56,581 bases of DNA from Cyanophora paradoxa (Eukaryota; Glaucocystophyceae; Cyanophorales; Cyanophoraceae): positions 1-56,581 of the forward strand of contig QPMI01000465.1 in the NCBI GenBank assembly GCA_004431415.1. The letters run 5' to 3'. The position numbers and the translations under genes are program-made. Of this stretch, positions 11,834 through 20,500 are shown one piece after another; within the stretch, counting starts at the first letter, position 1; each line of letters begins with the position of its first letter. The notes beneath the pieces are model-generated. The model did not search any database, had not been told where the DNA came from, and was given only the letters and a program-made list of their open reading frames with translations.

Positions 11834-12677
11834 TTAGCCGGTCCTGAAGCTTACTAAGCTTCTGCAGAGGACCTCAAACATCATAGATGTGGAATCTACA
11901 ATAAACCCTAAAAATTCGACACGCTGTGCAGGCTCAAGGGCCGATTTCTCATTAATGAATAAGTGCAGGTGGCGAAAAAGATCGAGAATGAAATTGCGAA
12001 GATTAACAGCGGCCTGGTACGTGGGAGCCGCAAACCAGAAATCATCTACATACGATACCACGGTAATACCGTGTGCGCGGAGAAATTTAATGACCTGACG
12101 TATGATCTTGGTGAATGCATATGGGGCATGTGAGAGCCCGAAGGGTAAAACGGTGTATTCGAAGAAAGTACTATCGTACTGGAAGCCCAGGTACGAGAAA
12201 TATTGCGGGTCTACCGGTACATGATGATATCCCGACTCGAGGTCGATAGTAAACATAAACCAGCCAGGTCGCAGCAAGGCGATGACCTCGCGCATATTTT
12301 CATAGCGAAAAGGGACAGGAGGAAGACCTCGATTTGTTGGGCGGCCATCCCAAATCAGTCTGAGCTTATCACCAGTCTTCTTTGGAACCGTAAATAGCGA
12401 GCAAACAATTTTCGGGGCTTGGGGCCACCCGAATAGCGCCGGTACCGAGCAGCTTCTGAATTTCTGCCCGAATGAAAGTACTCTCACGAGGGCGCTGAGA
12501 TTGACCAGCATTGTAATGTACACTAGGAGGCATATGCTCGACGCCAGCAAGAGGGTAGCCGTTCTGAAGCCATGAAAGGATGTAATCACTTGTTCCGATT
12601 GCACGCCATGCGCCAAGGCATCCGCACTTCCGAGACAGCGAGCAGTAAAACCTGACAGAAAAAACAACAGCACTCAA
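11834..12677 (-). CDS. Retroelement reverse transcriptase
   Basis: The main frame 12673-11834 encodes the fingers and palm: LFTVPKKTGDKLRLIWDGR, FTIDLESGYHHVPVD (catalytic Asp of motif A), LPFGLSHAPYAFTKI (motif B) and VVSYVDDFWFAAP (YVDD, motif C). The N-terminal portion (RPRESTFIRAEIQKLLGTG) is in the overlapping frame 12677-12369, so there is a shift near 12400. Motif spacing is typical of DIRS-type RT. RNase H follows downstream. The frame closes with SLVSFRTG. Confidence 0.9.
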
Positions 12678-12773
12678 TTAATAGTGCACGAGAATGCAGG
12701 CTCGAGGCCGCACGCAAGGGGAGGGAATTATATAGACAGCAGAACAGCATCCATATATTTAGGGAGGGTTGGG

Positions 12774-13003
12774 TGGGAGCAAGAAGCGAAGCTGCTATCA
12801 AGCAACTCTGAAGAGAAGCTGCAGCAGCTGCAGCGATAGCTCACTGCTGCAGCTCTTAGGAAGCTCGTAGGACTTGTTGCAGGTGCAACAAGTACCCAAG
12901 AAGTACTTGTTGCGAAGCAACAAAGAGTGCGAAATTTATGTAACAATATACATTATTCACGCTGTCCGAAGTACGTTATACTACGTTCCTCGTATAACAA
13001 CTA
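12774..13003 (-). repeat. 230-bp retroelement 5' end, copy B
   Basis: Identical without indels to 42294-42523. It contains the 5' untranslated region and the first codons of gag (minus strand). Within it, GTTATAC-N10-GTATAAC lies at 12975-12998. Confidence 0.9.
12975..12998. promoter_or_regulatory. Candidate tyrosine-recombinase core site
   Basis: Two 7-bp inverted arms, GTTATAC and GTATAAC, flank a 10-bp spacer just inside the 5' end of the retroelement. The same site lies at 42495-42518. GCTGTCCGAA next to it (12961-12970) is the inverse of the first ten bases of the 61-bp 3' repeat. Its role as a crossover site is inference from the layout. Confidence 0.4.
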
Positions 13004-13064
13004 TTCGGACAGCGCTCATTTCGTATATTGCAATTGAGGTACTACTTGTACAATTGCCATGAAG
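13004..13064. repeat. 61-bp retroelement 3' terminal repeat, copy 2
   Basis: Identical to 9217-9277 and directly joined to the 5' end of copy B at 13003. It is best read as the 3' end of the upstream copy A, so A and B form a head-to-tail tandem pair. Confidence 0.8.
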
Positions 13065-13665
13065 AGCAAAAGAGCGAAGGCCGAGAGCCTGCAGACGAGT
13101 GCAAGGCCTCTAACGGCACACAGAAGCACACATATATGTAAAATGCGTATGTATAATGCCATCGATGCGTTCGGTCGCCAGTCAGTGCAAGGAGCGATTT
13201 ATGGGGGAGGCGTGCCTGAACTCCAGATGCTTGAACTGCGCAAGGGAAAGAAAAATGGCGACCGAATCTCCATCTCCGGCGAGGGAGTATGCACTAGTGC
13301 CGTGCACTGAAAAGAAATACAGCAACAGATGCCACGCGAGGGCAGAGCTGTCCTGACAATTTGCAATCAATAAATGTCGATGTAAGTGCACGCCATAGGC
13401 GATTTTCAAAGCAAAAACAAGACATGCAGATGCCACAAAGGCAGAGCTGCGACATGTATGAATATGTACGCCATAAAAAGGCGATTTCGCGAATTGCATC
13501 CATGCATATGCACGCCAGTGGCGATTTTGGGGCATCAAGAAATTGCAGCGATTTTCGAATCCATCATCAATTACTCACAAGAAAACACAAGTACGTTCAC
13601 AGGTTCTGCTATCAAGATATGCTCTCATGCGTCAAAACACTGCTCGTACATAAGTAGCGAAAAAC
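13065..13665. other. 3' noncoding part of retroelement copy A
   Basis: This lies between the gag stop (13666-13668, minus) and the 61-bp 3' repeat. I see no conserved domain in any frame. Several ATG-rich short frames are present, and CATATATGTA- and ATGCATATG-like palindromes are frequent. RT, RNase H and YR are absent, so copy A has lost its pol region. Confidence 0.5.
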
Positions 13666-13769
13666 TCATGAATATCGATATTCTGATGGATCGATGTGAA
13701 AAGAAATAAATTTACGAGTTTGGAGTCGGCAGAGGAGTCGGGCGAGTGCCAGGAGGCAGTTCTGGCAAG
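13666..13769 (-). pseudogene. Retroelement gag (copy A), 3' remainder
   Basis: These are the last codons of the interrupted gag, ending in TGA at 13666-13668. Reading continues in frame from the other side of the viral insertion across GGCAAG. This confirms that the two flanks were once contiguous. Confidence 0.7.
13764..13769. repeat. 6-bp target-site duplication, left (GGCAAG)
   Basis: GGCAAG abuts the left TIR and is repeated exactly at 41286-41291. Six-base duplications are the usual outcome of Polinton integrase. Confidence 0.9.
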
Positions 13770-13842
13770 ACACATATGAATATTCATATTTTAATCCCTC
13801 GGCGTTCCGCCTCAGGATTAAAATATGAATATTCATATGTGT
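13770..13842. repeat. Terminal hairpin of left TIR
   Basis: Two perfect 28-bp arms (13770-13797 and 13815-13842) flank a 17-nt GC-rich loop. The loop itself can form a GGCG/CGCC mini-stem. The tip of the element is thus an imperfect palindrome, in contrast to a plain linear TIR. Confidence 0.9.
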
Positions 13843-13849
13843 GATTCGA

Positions 13850-14080
13850 TGTTATATCAATAAAATCGATTAATTTATTTGAATTTTCACATGAATTTTC
13901 ATTTCACATGAATTTCATATTTTTATATGCAATTTCAATTAATTTAATCGATATTATATCGATAAACTCGATTAATCGATATTGTATCTTAATTGTAGTT
14001 AATCGGAATTATATCAATAACTTCGATTGATCTAAATTGAATCCTAAATGAATCTTATCGGAATTATATCAATAAATTCG
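13850..14080. repeat. AT-rich iterons in TIR (about four per end)
   Basis: Copies of a unit like TATATCAATAAATTCGATTA start near 13853, 13963, 14010 and 14063, and are mirrored at about 40974-41200. ATCGAT palindromes are embedded. The layout is reminiscent of origin iterons; function is inference. Confidence 0.6.
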
Positions 14081-14383
14081 ATTAAATCATGTTCTTTTCC
14101 GATTAAATCAATTAAATATTTAACTTTGTTACCATAAGTGGTCTAAGTTGACTCACTTTTCATAAACATTTTGAACTCTTAGTCTCCTTGAATTTCTTAA
14201 GATGACTCAACTTAGTCAACTTAGTCAACTTTGTTACCATAATCAATCAGGGTGGACTCACTTTTAGATCAACTTTGAAATTTCAAGCAAAATCAACTTT
14301 GATTTCAAAAGTGGATCTTCTAAGTGGACTCAAAATGTTCACTTTGTGATACATGTTAGCTCAAATCCTTACTGTTTATGGTC

Positions 14384-14496
14384 AGGGTTGACTAAGTGGG
14401 GGAGTTGACACATTTTGTGAAATCCTTTTTAGAAAACTTTTGGTCCCAAATATTTCCTGTGAAATTTGAGTCAACTCAACCCACTTAGTCAACCCT
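14384..14496. repeat. Inner TIR stem-loop (GTTGACTAAGTGGG arms), left
   Basis: A 17-bp arm starting at 14384 (AGGGTTGACTAAGTGGG) pairs perfectly with 14480-14496. A further 8 bp (GAGTTGAC/GTCAACTC) extends the stem. The right TIR has it at 40554-40667. A tandem AGTCAACTT triplet lies nearby at 14203-14233. Confidence 0.8.
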
Positions 14497-14608
14497 TGCA
14501 TTGAATTCGTAACAAAATCCATATACCTTTACTACTTTTACGATTAATATGAGTCAACCTTGAGTCCACTTTAATATAAATATTATATAATAGGGGGAAT
14601 CTAGGGGA

Positions 14609-14785
14609 ATGTCATTGTAGAAAGCTATTGTAGTAAGAGGATATATATTATGTCCTTTTGTTACAATAGCTGATCAATGTTATTGTTAGAAAACAAAAGA
14701 ATCCTTTCAAAACTCATTATAGAAACCCATCAAAACGGGAATCTATCATGTTTATGTCTCTCAGTCTTCTCAAATGTGAGGAAAT
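14609..14785. other. Noncoding spacer inside left TIR
   Basis: AT-rich, with no open frame of note. ACAATAGCTGAT-type words recur here and near 15065. It lies downstream of the SAM decarboxylase remnant. Confidence 0.5.
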
Positions 14786-15108
14786 TCATTGTTTTATCGA
14801 TCTCATCTGCAACTGCTTGTGTTTATGCTGAGCTTCTTTACCACAACTGAATATATCAATTGCTAACATGCCTTCATTGGAATAACAATGAGCTGTGCAA
14901 TGGCTTTCATCTAATAGCAAAACTAATGCAAAACCAGGAGGTGATACTTTGCCATCAAATATTTCACAGTGTTTATGAACAATCCTAATGCCTTGTCTTA
15001 ATATAGCTTGTTCAAGGGTTCCATAATCCAATTACCTAGGAAGCTCACATGCTCATGTCCTGTTGCAATAGCTGATTTAGCCTTGTAATCAAGCATAACA
15101 TGAAAGCC
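14786..15108 (-). pseudogene. S-adenosylmethionine decarboxylase (SpeD-like) remnant
   Basis: The enzyme makes decarboxylated SAM for spermidine synthesis. The frame 15031-14786 contains PPGFALVLLLDESHCTAH followed by GMLAIDIFSCG. This matches the SpeD core, in which the Ser of the ESH motif self-cleaves to the pyruvoyl group and a Cys lies in the xDIFxCG motif. An N-terminal GFHVMLDY segment typical of the family lies just upstream in another frame (15108-about 15025), with a stop before it and a shift near 15020. There is no ATG for the main frame. About 105 codons survive, against about 120-130 in bacterial SpeD. It is probably a decayed auxiliary metabolic gene, or an intact one with assembly indels. 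Confidence 0.65.
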
Positions 15109-15148
15109 TCTGTATTAGTCTCCATTAAGAATACCTTAGAAAAATTAA

Positions 15149-15385
15149 CTAGTCAAACCTAATGCAAATATCCCTATACTCTACTCTAATTGATGAAGTA
15201 GCCCTTTTCCTATGTGCTTGACTTTTTCTTTTATTACAGTCCCTACACCCTGATCCCTTCACATGATTAAAGGGATATGTGAGGATCACCTTGTTACACT
15301 GCAAACATCTAACAGATACTTTCTCTTGAGCTTTGATGTAATGTGTCTCACTGTAATCGAATTTATCTTTACCATGAACTGTCAT
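15149..15385 (-). pseudogene. Zinc-ribbon module fragment related to the VSR-like nuclease
   Basis: The 78-residue frame has HGKDKFDYSETHYIKAQEKV, then CLQCN and CRDCNKRK. This is one copy of the zinc-ribbon repeat (HG...FDYS...Y...K..V.I.C..C...F...GC..C) found three times in the nuclease at 27913-28845. No nuclease domain follows; a basic tail ends the frame. It is either a truncated nuclease relic or a stand-alone DNA-binding module. It sits between the SpeD remnant and the fibre cluster. Confidence 0.5.
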
Positions 15386-15442
15386 AGCAGCATCAATAAA
15401 CTTTTTGTTTTACTATCCATACTCTATATATAACCAATATTC

Positions 15443-16273
15443 TTATGGAGCAGTATCCTGTCCAAAAATGGGGAAATATCGATTTGTGCCATAATACTCA
15501 GCATAGGTATTCTGCCTTGCAATAAAATCGGTTCTCTCAGCATATAATACACACTTGTAGATACCAAACTTGGTGGCTCTCACCAGAAACTGATAGTCTT
15601 CCAAACCGAAATTGACTCCATGATAAGCAATACCAAAATTATCATATGGGGTGATCACAACTGCAAAATTAGGAGTTCCACCCTCTACTTGACATACAGC
15701 ATATACATCTGGTGGGATATCCACAACTACCTTGTAGTGGTCACCAATTTCAACAAGGGAGTCTACTACTGCTGTTTGTTCATTTACAACAATGGGGAAT
15801 ATCTTTATAATGTATGGGGCATTCATGCTGGGGACATAGGTTCGAATTCTTGTATTGGGATCAATGGGATTGGGTTGATCATTCACAAATAAAGGCGCTC
15901 CAACAGCCCCACCAACCCTAAGACCATCACCAATATAAGCTCCCCCCGATTTGCAGTTAATAGCTCCCGACCTAGATTCAAAAGAATAAGTAGAAAGAGG
16001 ATCTCCATAACTATCTGGGTCTCCATAATGAGCAGAAAAGTTTGCATTTGTGACAAGTAGCTTAGTTGTTTTAACTATTCATTATTTTTATCACATCTGA
16101 GTTCCTGCAATCTCAGCTTGTGGGTGGAACCAAAGGTGTTCATTGTAGTTGGACCTCTGTTGATTGGAGACCCTCTACATCATCAAAGGTAGCATGTTGC
16201 AGAACATGGTTTGCTGGTGCAGCTAATGAAAGCTGAGGTGTAATTATTCGTTCAAGTGGGGTTGCTCAGCCAT
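15443..16273 (-). pseudogene. Fibre-like paralog 1, frame-broken
   Basis: A likely start at 16273 (MAEQPHLNE) follows an A-rich leader. Similarity to the three neighbouring paralogs runs through several frames: an LQELRCDKN block, a VKTTKLLVTNANF block and SGGAYIGDGLRVGG. The C-terminal head (15886-15443: YVPSMNAPYIIKIFPIV..., ending FGQDTAP) is open and differs from the heads of the other copies. At least three shifts interrupt it. The shared N-terminal shaft with a variable head suggests a virion attachment protein (inference). Confidence 0.55.
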
Positions 16274-16296
16274 TTTACATTAAAGGGATATATCTT

Positions 16297-17149
16297 TTAT
16301 GGGGTTGGGTCATCAATTACATCTGGTTCCATGTAAAATCCTGTTGTGAATATATCAGCAACATTTACACCACGAAGTGCTGATACAGCTGCTATATCTG
16401 TTCTCAGTCCCATAATCATAGTATTGTATACTCCCACCTCAGTGACAAACAGATCATAGGTAAATGTCAAATTGTTATAAACACAATATCCTCTGCCAAA
16501 ATGGTTCGAAGCTTGAACAAAGAATAAGTAGTTGTGACCTGGTTGATTATTATTGCTCTACACATGGAAAGCATTGAAGTGGGAAGAGGAATATTTCTTC
16601 TTACTCGATCAGTTCCTGTAATGGAAACTAATTCCGAATTCTCAAGAGTTACAGAGGATGCAACATAGAAATGCAAAAAAGGTTGCTGTGCAACAGGTGT
16701 GTAGAAACGAATTCGTTGTGGGTTCTCAGCATTTTGCTCTAGAGTATCTGGGACATCATTGTAGGAAACAGATGAAGATAGCTGACCTGAAACTCTGCAG
16801 CCTCCACCAATAAAAGCTCCTCCTGATCTCACAGTAACAGCAGCAGTGTTTTTATCATAATCAAGGGCTTTCAGATCAACACTGTAAGCATCAGGACCTC
16901 CATTAGTAGGTTGAAAAAAGTTCGCATTTGAGACAAGGAGTCGAGTGGTTTTAACCACACCCGAATTCTTGTCTGCTCTCAATTCTTTAACTCGAATAAT
17001 CGAATTTTTATCAAAGGAGTTACCATTGGAGTTGGGTCTCTCTGTGGATTCTAAACCACGAACCTCATCATTAACTTCATGCTGGCGAAAGTGCATTGCA
17101 GGGATCCAAGGGAATATATTGGAAGTTGAACTCGATTATATTCACCCAT
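16297..17149 (-). pseudogene. Fibre-like paralog 2, frame-broken
   Basis: The start is at 17149 (MGEYNRVQLPIYSLGSL), with a frame change at about 17095. The open frame 17096-16467 then has the shared elements IIRVKELRADKNSGVV, TTRLLVSNANF and VTVRSGGAFIGGGCRVSG. After a second shift near 16540 the head continues in another frame to a TAA at 16297-16299, including FGRGYCVYNN and a Phe/Tyr-rich beta-like region. The head is unlike those of paralogs 3 and 4. Presumed virion surface fibre. It is transcribed with its neighbours on the minus strand. Confidence 0.55.
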
Positions 17150-17187
17150 TGCTTCTTTTACTAAGAAGGAAAGAAAAATAATGTTCA

Positions 17188-17451
17188 CTACTCTTCTGTG
17201 AAATTGTTATATTCAATCGCCTTTTTAACAGTTCCCCTTTGGAATGCCTGTAACACAATCGCTTCCTTTGTGGTTGGTATTTGAACTCCTACTGCAATGC
17301 AAGATTGAACTTCTTTCTGAACAATCTCATCAATTGCAATTCTTGCCCTGTTGTGGGCAGCATTATCGATCCAATCCTGAACAGAAGCAGCACAAAATTC
17401 CATCCCCAACTTTTCAGTATCTGATAGAACCACTTGATAGATATTCGACAT
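17188..17451 (-). CDS. Small conserved-looking helical protein, 87 aa
   Basis: An intact small gene between fibre paralogs 2 and 3. It has the SVQDWIDNAAHNRARIAIDEIVQKE pattern (given here only in part: QDWIDNAAHNRARIAIDEI). This resembles small proteins found near fibre genes of tailed phages, in which a WIxN helix is followed by an AxxEI helix. That likeness is from memory and unverified. A helper or assembly role for fibres is possible, but no function can be stated. A GTAAGA leader directly precedes the ATG, as in the neighbouring genes. Confidence 0.6.
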   Translation of the reverse strand: MSNIYQVVLSDTEKLGMEFCAASVQDWIDNAAHNRARIAIDEIVQKEVQSCIAVGVQIPTTKEAIVLQAFQRGTVKKAIEYNNFTEE

Positions 17452-17472
17452 TCTTACTCTATCAAAAGAAAA

Positions 17473-18494
17473 TTATGTAATACTTATCAACTCTCCACAA
17501 AATGTTGTTGCAGAGGAATATGTCCCCTGGTTTGTTGTCCAAATAGTTACATATTCGTTGGCTGCAAGATTGAGAATGCAGGACATTTGAAGAGGTCTGA
17601 CTATTAATGTGCCTGTGCTGGAAACAGAAAGAGAAATGCCCCCAGGATCGGCATCATTCAATTTGAAGAAAAGCTGAATTGGGTTTTGTGTTGTTGAGTT
17701 GGTAAAACTGAGAATCGATAATGTCCAGCAACAGGAGCTGTAAATCTTCCTGATGATCCAGTGAAGGATCCTGTTACATTAACAAGATTGGTTGCCCAAT
17801 TAATGAGAGCGGTCGAAGAAGTTGCAGTGTGATTATAACCCAATCGGAAGCAGAACCTTGGTTGGAAGCTGTTCTTTAAATAACACCCTGTATTAATTGT
17901 TAACGAATTGGCTTCAAGTGTTGCTACTGTATTGCTGTTTCGCTTCAACACAAGATCAACATTTCCTCCTGTATCAATTTCAGGAGTTACTAATCTTGTT
18001 GTTGCAGTAATGGTGGGTTGAGAATTGGTTGCTACTGAGACTCCACCATTTGCTGTAACCATTCCTGTAAAAGTGGTTGTCCCTGTCACAGCAAGTTGAC
18101 TTGCTGTAAGAGTTCCATCAACCCTTGCCCCATCTCCAATGTAGGCTCCTCCACTTCTTACTACAAGAGCAGAGTTATTCATGGTGTTGTCAAAAGTAAT
18201 AATTTTCGGTGTGATGAACCCTCCCACATCATCATAAATTGCTGTATCTGATACAATCGATCCCGATTGGACTTGGTTCTTATTTGACACAATTAAACCA
18301 GTGGCTCTCACCTTTCCATTATTGCGATCACATCGTATCTCTTTGCATCTGATCACAGAATTTTGAGAAAATGAATCCGCTCCTGTGGATTCTGTGCAAA
18401 TAAACCCAGGGGTTGCATCTGTTACTGTGTGGTTGAGTTGATGCAATTTTGGGGCTGCATAACAGAAAACAGGAACAGCAATCTGTGTAGACAT
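17473..18494 (-). pseudogene. Fibre-like paralog 3 with C1q/TNF-like head, one frame break
   Basis: The N-terminal shaft (18494 onward) carries TDATPGFICTEST, VIRCKEIRCDRNNGKV, TGLIVSNKN and VVRSGGAYIGDGARVDGT. The C-terminal part enters a beta-sandwich-type head starting FTAPVAGHYRFSVL. The frame breaks near 17715 and the rest (17661-17473) continues with NLAANEYVTIWT and a final FCGELIS. The FTAPVxGxYxF opening and FxGxLI ending are those of C1q-like trimeric heads. Total length is about 340 codons. It is likely a trimeric receptor-binding protein of the virion (inference). Confidence 0.65.
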
Positions 18495-18516
18495 TCTTTA
18501 CTTTAAAGTAACAATA

Positions 18517-19586
18517 TTATGTGGCGCTAATCAGCATTCCTCCAAAGTGCGATCGATTGGTGTATACGATTGCAGCAGTGGAATTATTGTAAATTCGTAT
18601 CCAATCATTTGCAGCAAGGTTGATGATGCATTCATATGATATAGGTAATCGTGACATTGAGGAAGCAAAAGTTGCTCTTGCCTCATATTCTGATGTTGCT
18701 CCATTTTTCCGAAGATTCAGAACAATCTCAGATGCAGTAGTGGTTGAGATAATCACTTGGAACAGAAGTAATAATTTCCTGCAACAGGGGCGGTAAAATT
18801 CCCTAATGTTGAACCATTGAAGTTGTTTCCATGGTTGATAAGAACTCCTGGAAATAGAATATTCGTTCCGGTTGCTTTTGAAACTGTTGTTTCTGCTGCA
18901 TTCGGAGCCATAACAGAAGCCATAAAACGGGGGCAACCATTTCGTTTTAGATAGCTTCCTGATGAAAATACGATCGCCTCTCTGTTTGATGGTGTTGTTT
19001 GGATATTTTGTAGTGTCACAATTGCGCTTCCATTTCGTTTGTAAATAAAGTTGGTGTCTGCAATTGTGTCACTCTCAGGAGTTGTTAATCTTGTTGACAG
19101 TGTGAGAGTTCCATACTGAATACTTCCTGAAAGACCACCATTTAAGTTCATCAACCCTGAAAATGAACTTGTCCCACTCACAGTCAACTGATTTGCTGTG
19201 ACAGTCCCCACCACAATTGCTCCATCACCAATGTAGGCTCCTCCACTTTTAACTACAAGAGCAGAAGTATTACTTGTGTTACCAAAAGTAACTATCTGTG
19301 CTGTGGTGAATCCACCCACATTATCATACACTGCTGAATCGGGGACTATTTGACCTGCTTGAACCTGATTTTTATTCGAGATAATTATTCCTGTGGTTCT
19401 TATCTTGCCCCCATTTCGATCACATCGAATTTCTTTGACTCTCAGTATATTGTTCTCTGTGAAAGAGGAATTGCTTGATGTTTCACTGGAAATAAAACCG
19501 GGTGTAGTGTCGACTACTTCATGGGAGGTGCTATGTAGTGATTTTGCTGCAAGTTCATAGTTTGGAATCTCTAAAAGGGAGGTCAT
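18517..19586 (-). pseudogene. Fibre-like paralog 4 with C1q/TNF-like head, one frame break
   Basis: I chose the start at 19586 (MTSLLEIPNYELAAK) rather than the longer frame, because it leaves the upstream fibre gene (stop at 19606) free. Shared shaft motifs are VDTTPGFISSET, ILRVKEIRCDRNGGKI, IIISNKNQVQAGQ and VVKSGGAYIGDGAIV. The head opens with FTAPVAGNYYF; after a shift near 18760 it continues with LNLRKNGATSEYEAR, NLAANDWIRIYN and a final FGGMLISAT. It is the closest relative of paralog 3, about 356 codons. The break falls at nearly the same place in both. Confidence 0.65.
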
Positions 19587-20214
19587 CTTTATAATTACGA
19601 AATAGTTAAATTGCGACAGCAATGTAATGAATTGTAACTGGAAATCCTGGTCTGTCAAAAGAACTTAATGGAACTATGTCAAGCTCACAAGTGAAATAGC
19701 TACTGTAAACTTGTTTAAGCCTAACATACATTCGATAGTAGTAGGCTGTCTCATTGTGTTGTATACCAGTTGTTACAATAGGAGGGTTAGCAAAGCTGCT
19801 GTTGAAATTAATAGTGAGGTTAAACCTATGGTCAGGATTTGCCCAAAGATAAGGAGTAGTGTAAACATACGTTCCTGCTTGGATTTTCCCATTAAAATAT
19901 GCATTGAGTTGACTGGAAAGATCTGCCTCTGTAATACATCGACTGATGGTCGCATTATTTGAGGGGTTCATAGCATAGAAATTTCTTGCATAGGCATTTC
20001 CACGAACAAGTAAGGTTTTATCAAAGTAATTCTGCGAATTGTGGAAGAACCATGTTTCTTCAAACATAGGTCCTGCTGGTTCTACAATCTGACCTGATCC
20101 TACATACATTGTGTTGTTGGCTCTGATTGTGGTGGCTGTGAAAGGATCAAGAGTTGGTCTATTGGTCAAATCATTGTAGTTTCCTGAGAAAATTGCAGGT
20201 TTGTTATAGATATC

Positions 20215-20500
20215 TGTATTCCAATCATGAGTGTGTGCAAAATCTGTAATCTCTGCCTTAGTGTGGGTGTGACCAACATATGCAACATTTCCAAGATCTG
20301 TAATCTCTGCCTTGGTATGGGTGTGACCCACATATGCAACATTTCCGAGATCTAAGATCTCAGATTTAACATGAGTGTGAGCGAAATTTGTGATATCTGC
20401 TCTTGTGTGGAAGTGTGCAAAATCTGTAATTTGTGATTTGGTGTGAGTGTGTGCAAAATCTGTGATTTCTGCCTTTGTGTGGGTGTGTGATCTATTATTT
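20215..20500 (-). repeat. HxH coding repeats of the large fibre
   Basis: About seven minus-strand units of roughly 36 nt or 63 nt encode (A/G)HTHTKAEITDF-like motifs. Some carry an inserted LGNVAYV. Variants include HTHTKSQITD, HFHTRADITN and HTHVKSEILD. Confidence 0.85.

Larger units (their letters stand above)
9217..13064 (-). mobile_element. DIRS/Ngaro-type (tyrosine recombinase) retrotransposon copy B
   Basis: Read on the minus strand, this unit has a 230-bp 5' end (13003-12774) identical to that of copy A. After it come a severed start of gag, reverse transcriptase, RNase H and a tyrosine recombinase, and a 3' end in a 61-bp sequence (9277-9217). A second copy of that 61-bp sequence (13064-13004) abuts its 5' end. 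The order RT-RNase H-YR without a DDE integrase or protease defines the DIRS order of retrotransposons. Gag is missing: after the first nine codons shared with the gag of copy A, the sequence jumps to an unrelated region before RT. Several frame breaks mean it is not autonomous as assembled. Confidence 0.8.
13770..14608 (+). repeat. Left terminal inverted repeat (839 bp)
   Basis: The reverse complement matches 40442-41285 along the full length. By eye the only differences are a 3-nt and a 1-nt gap near 13903-13917 and five versus six G near 14398. The outer half (to about 14115) is AT-rich with iterons; the inner half has clustered GTTGACT/AGTCAAC motifs and a large stem-loop. No gene is present. 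Confidence 0.95.

Noticed and set aside
13770-14608. Long terminal repeats of a retrovirus-like element
   Set aside because: The two ends are inverted, not direct, and the internal genes are a DNA-virus set without reverse transcriptase.
16945-17181. Plus-strand frames across the fibre array
   Set aside because: They are antisense shadows. The minus-strand frames carry the conserved paralog motifs.
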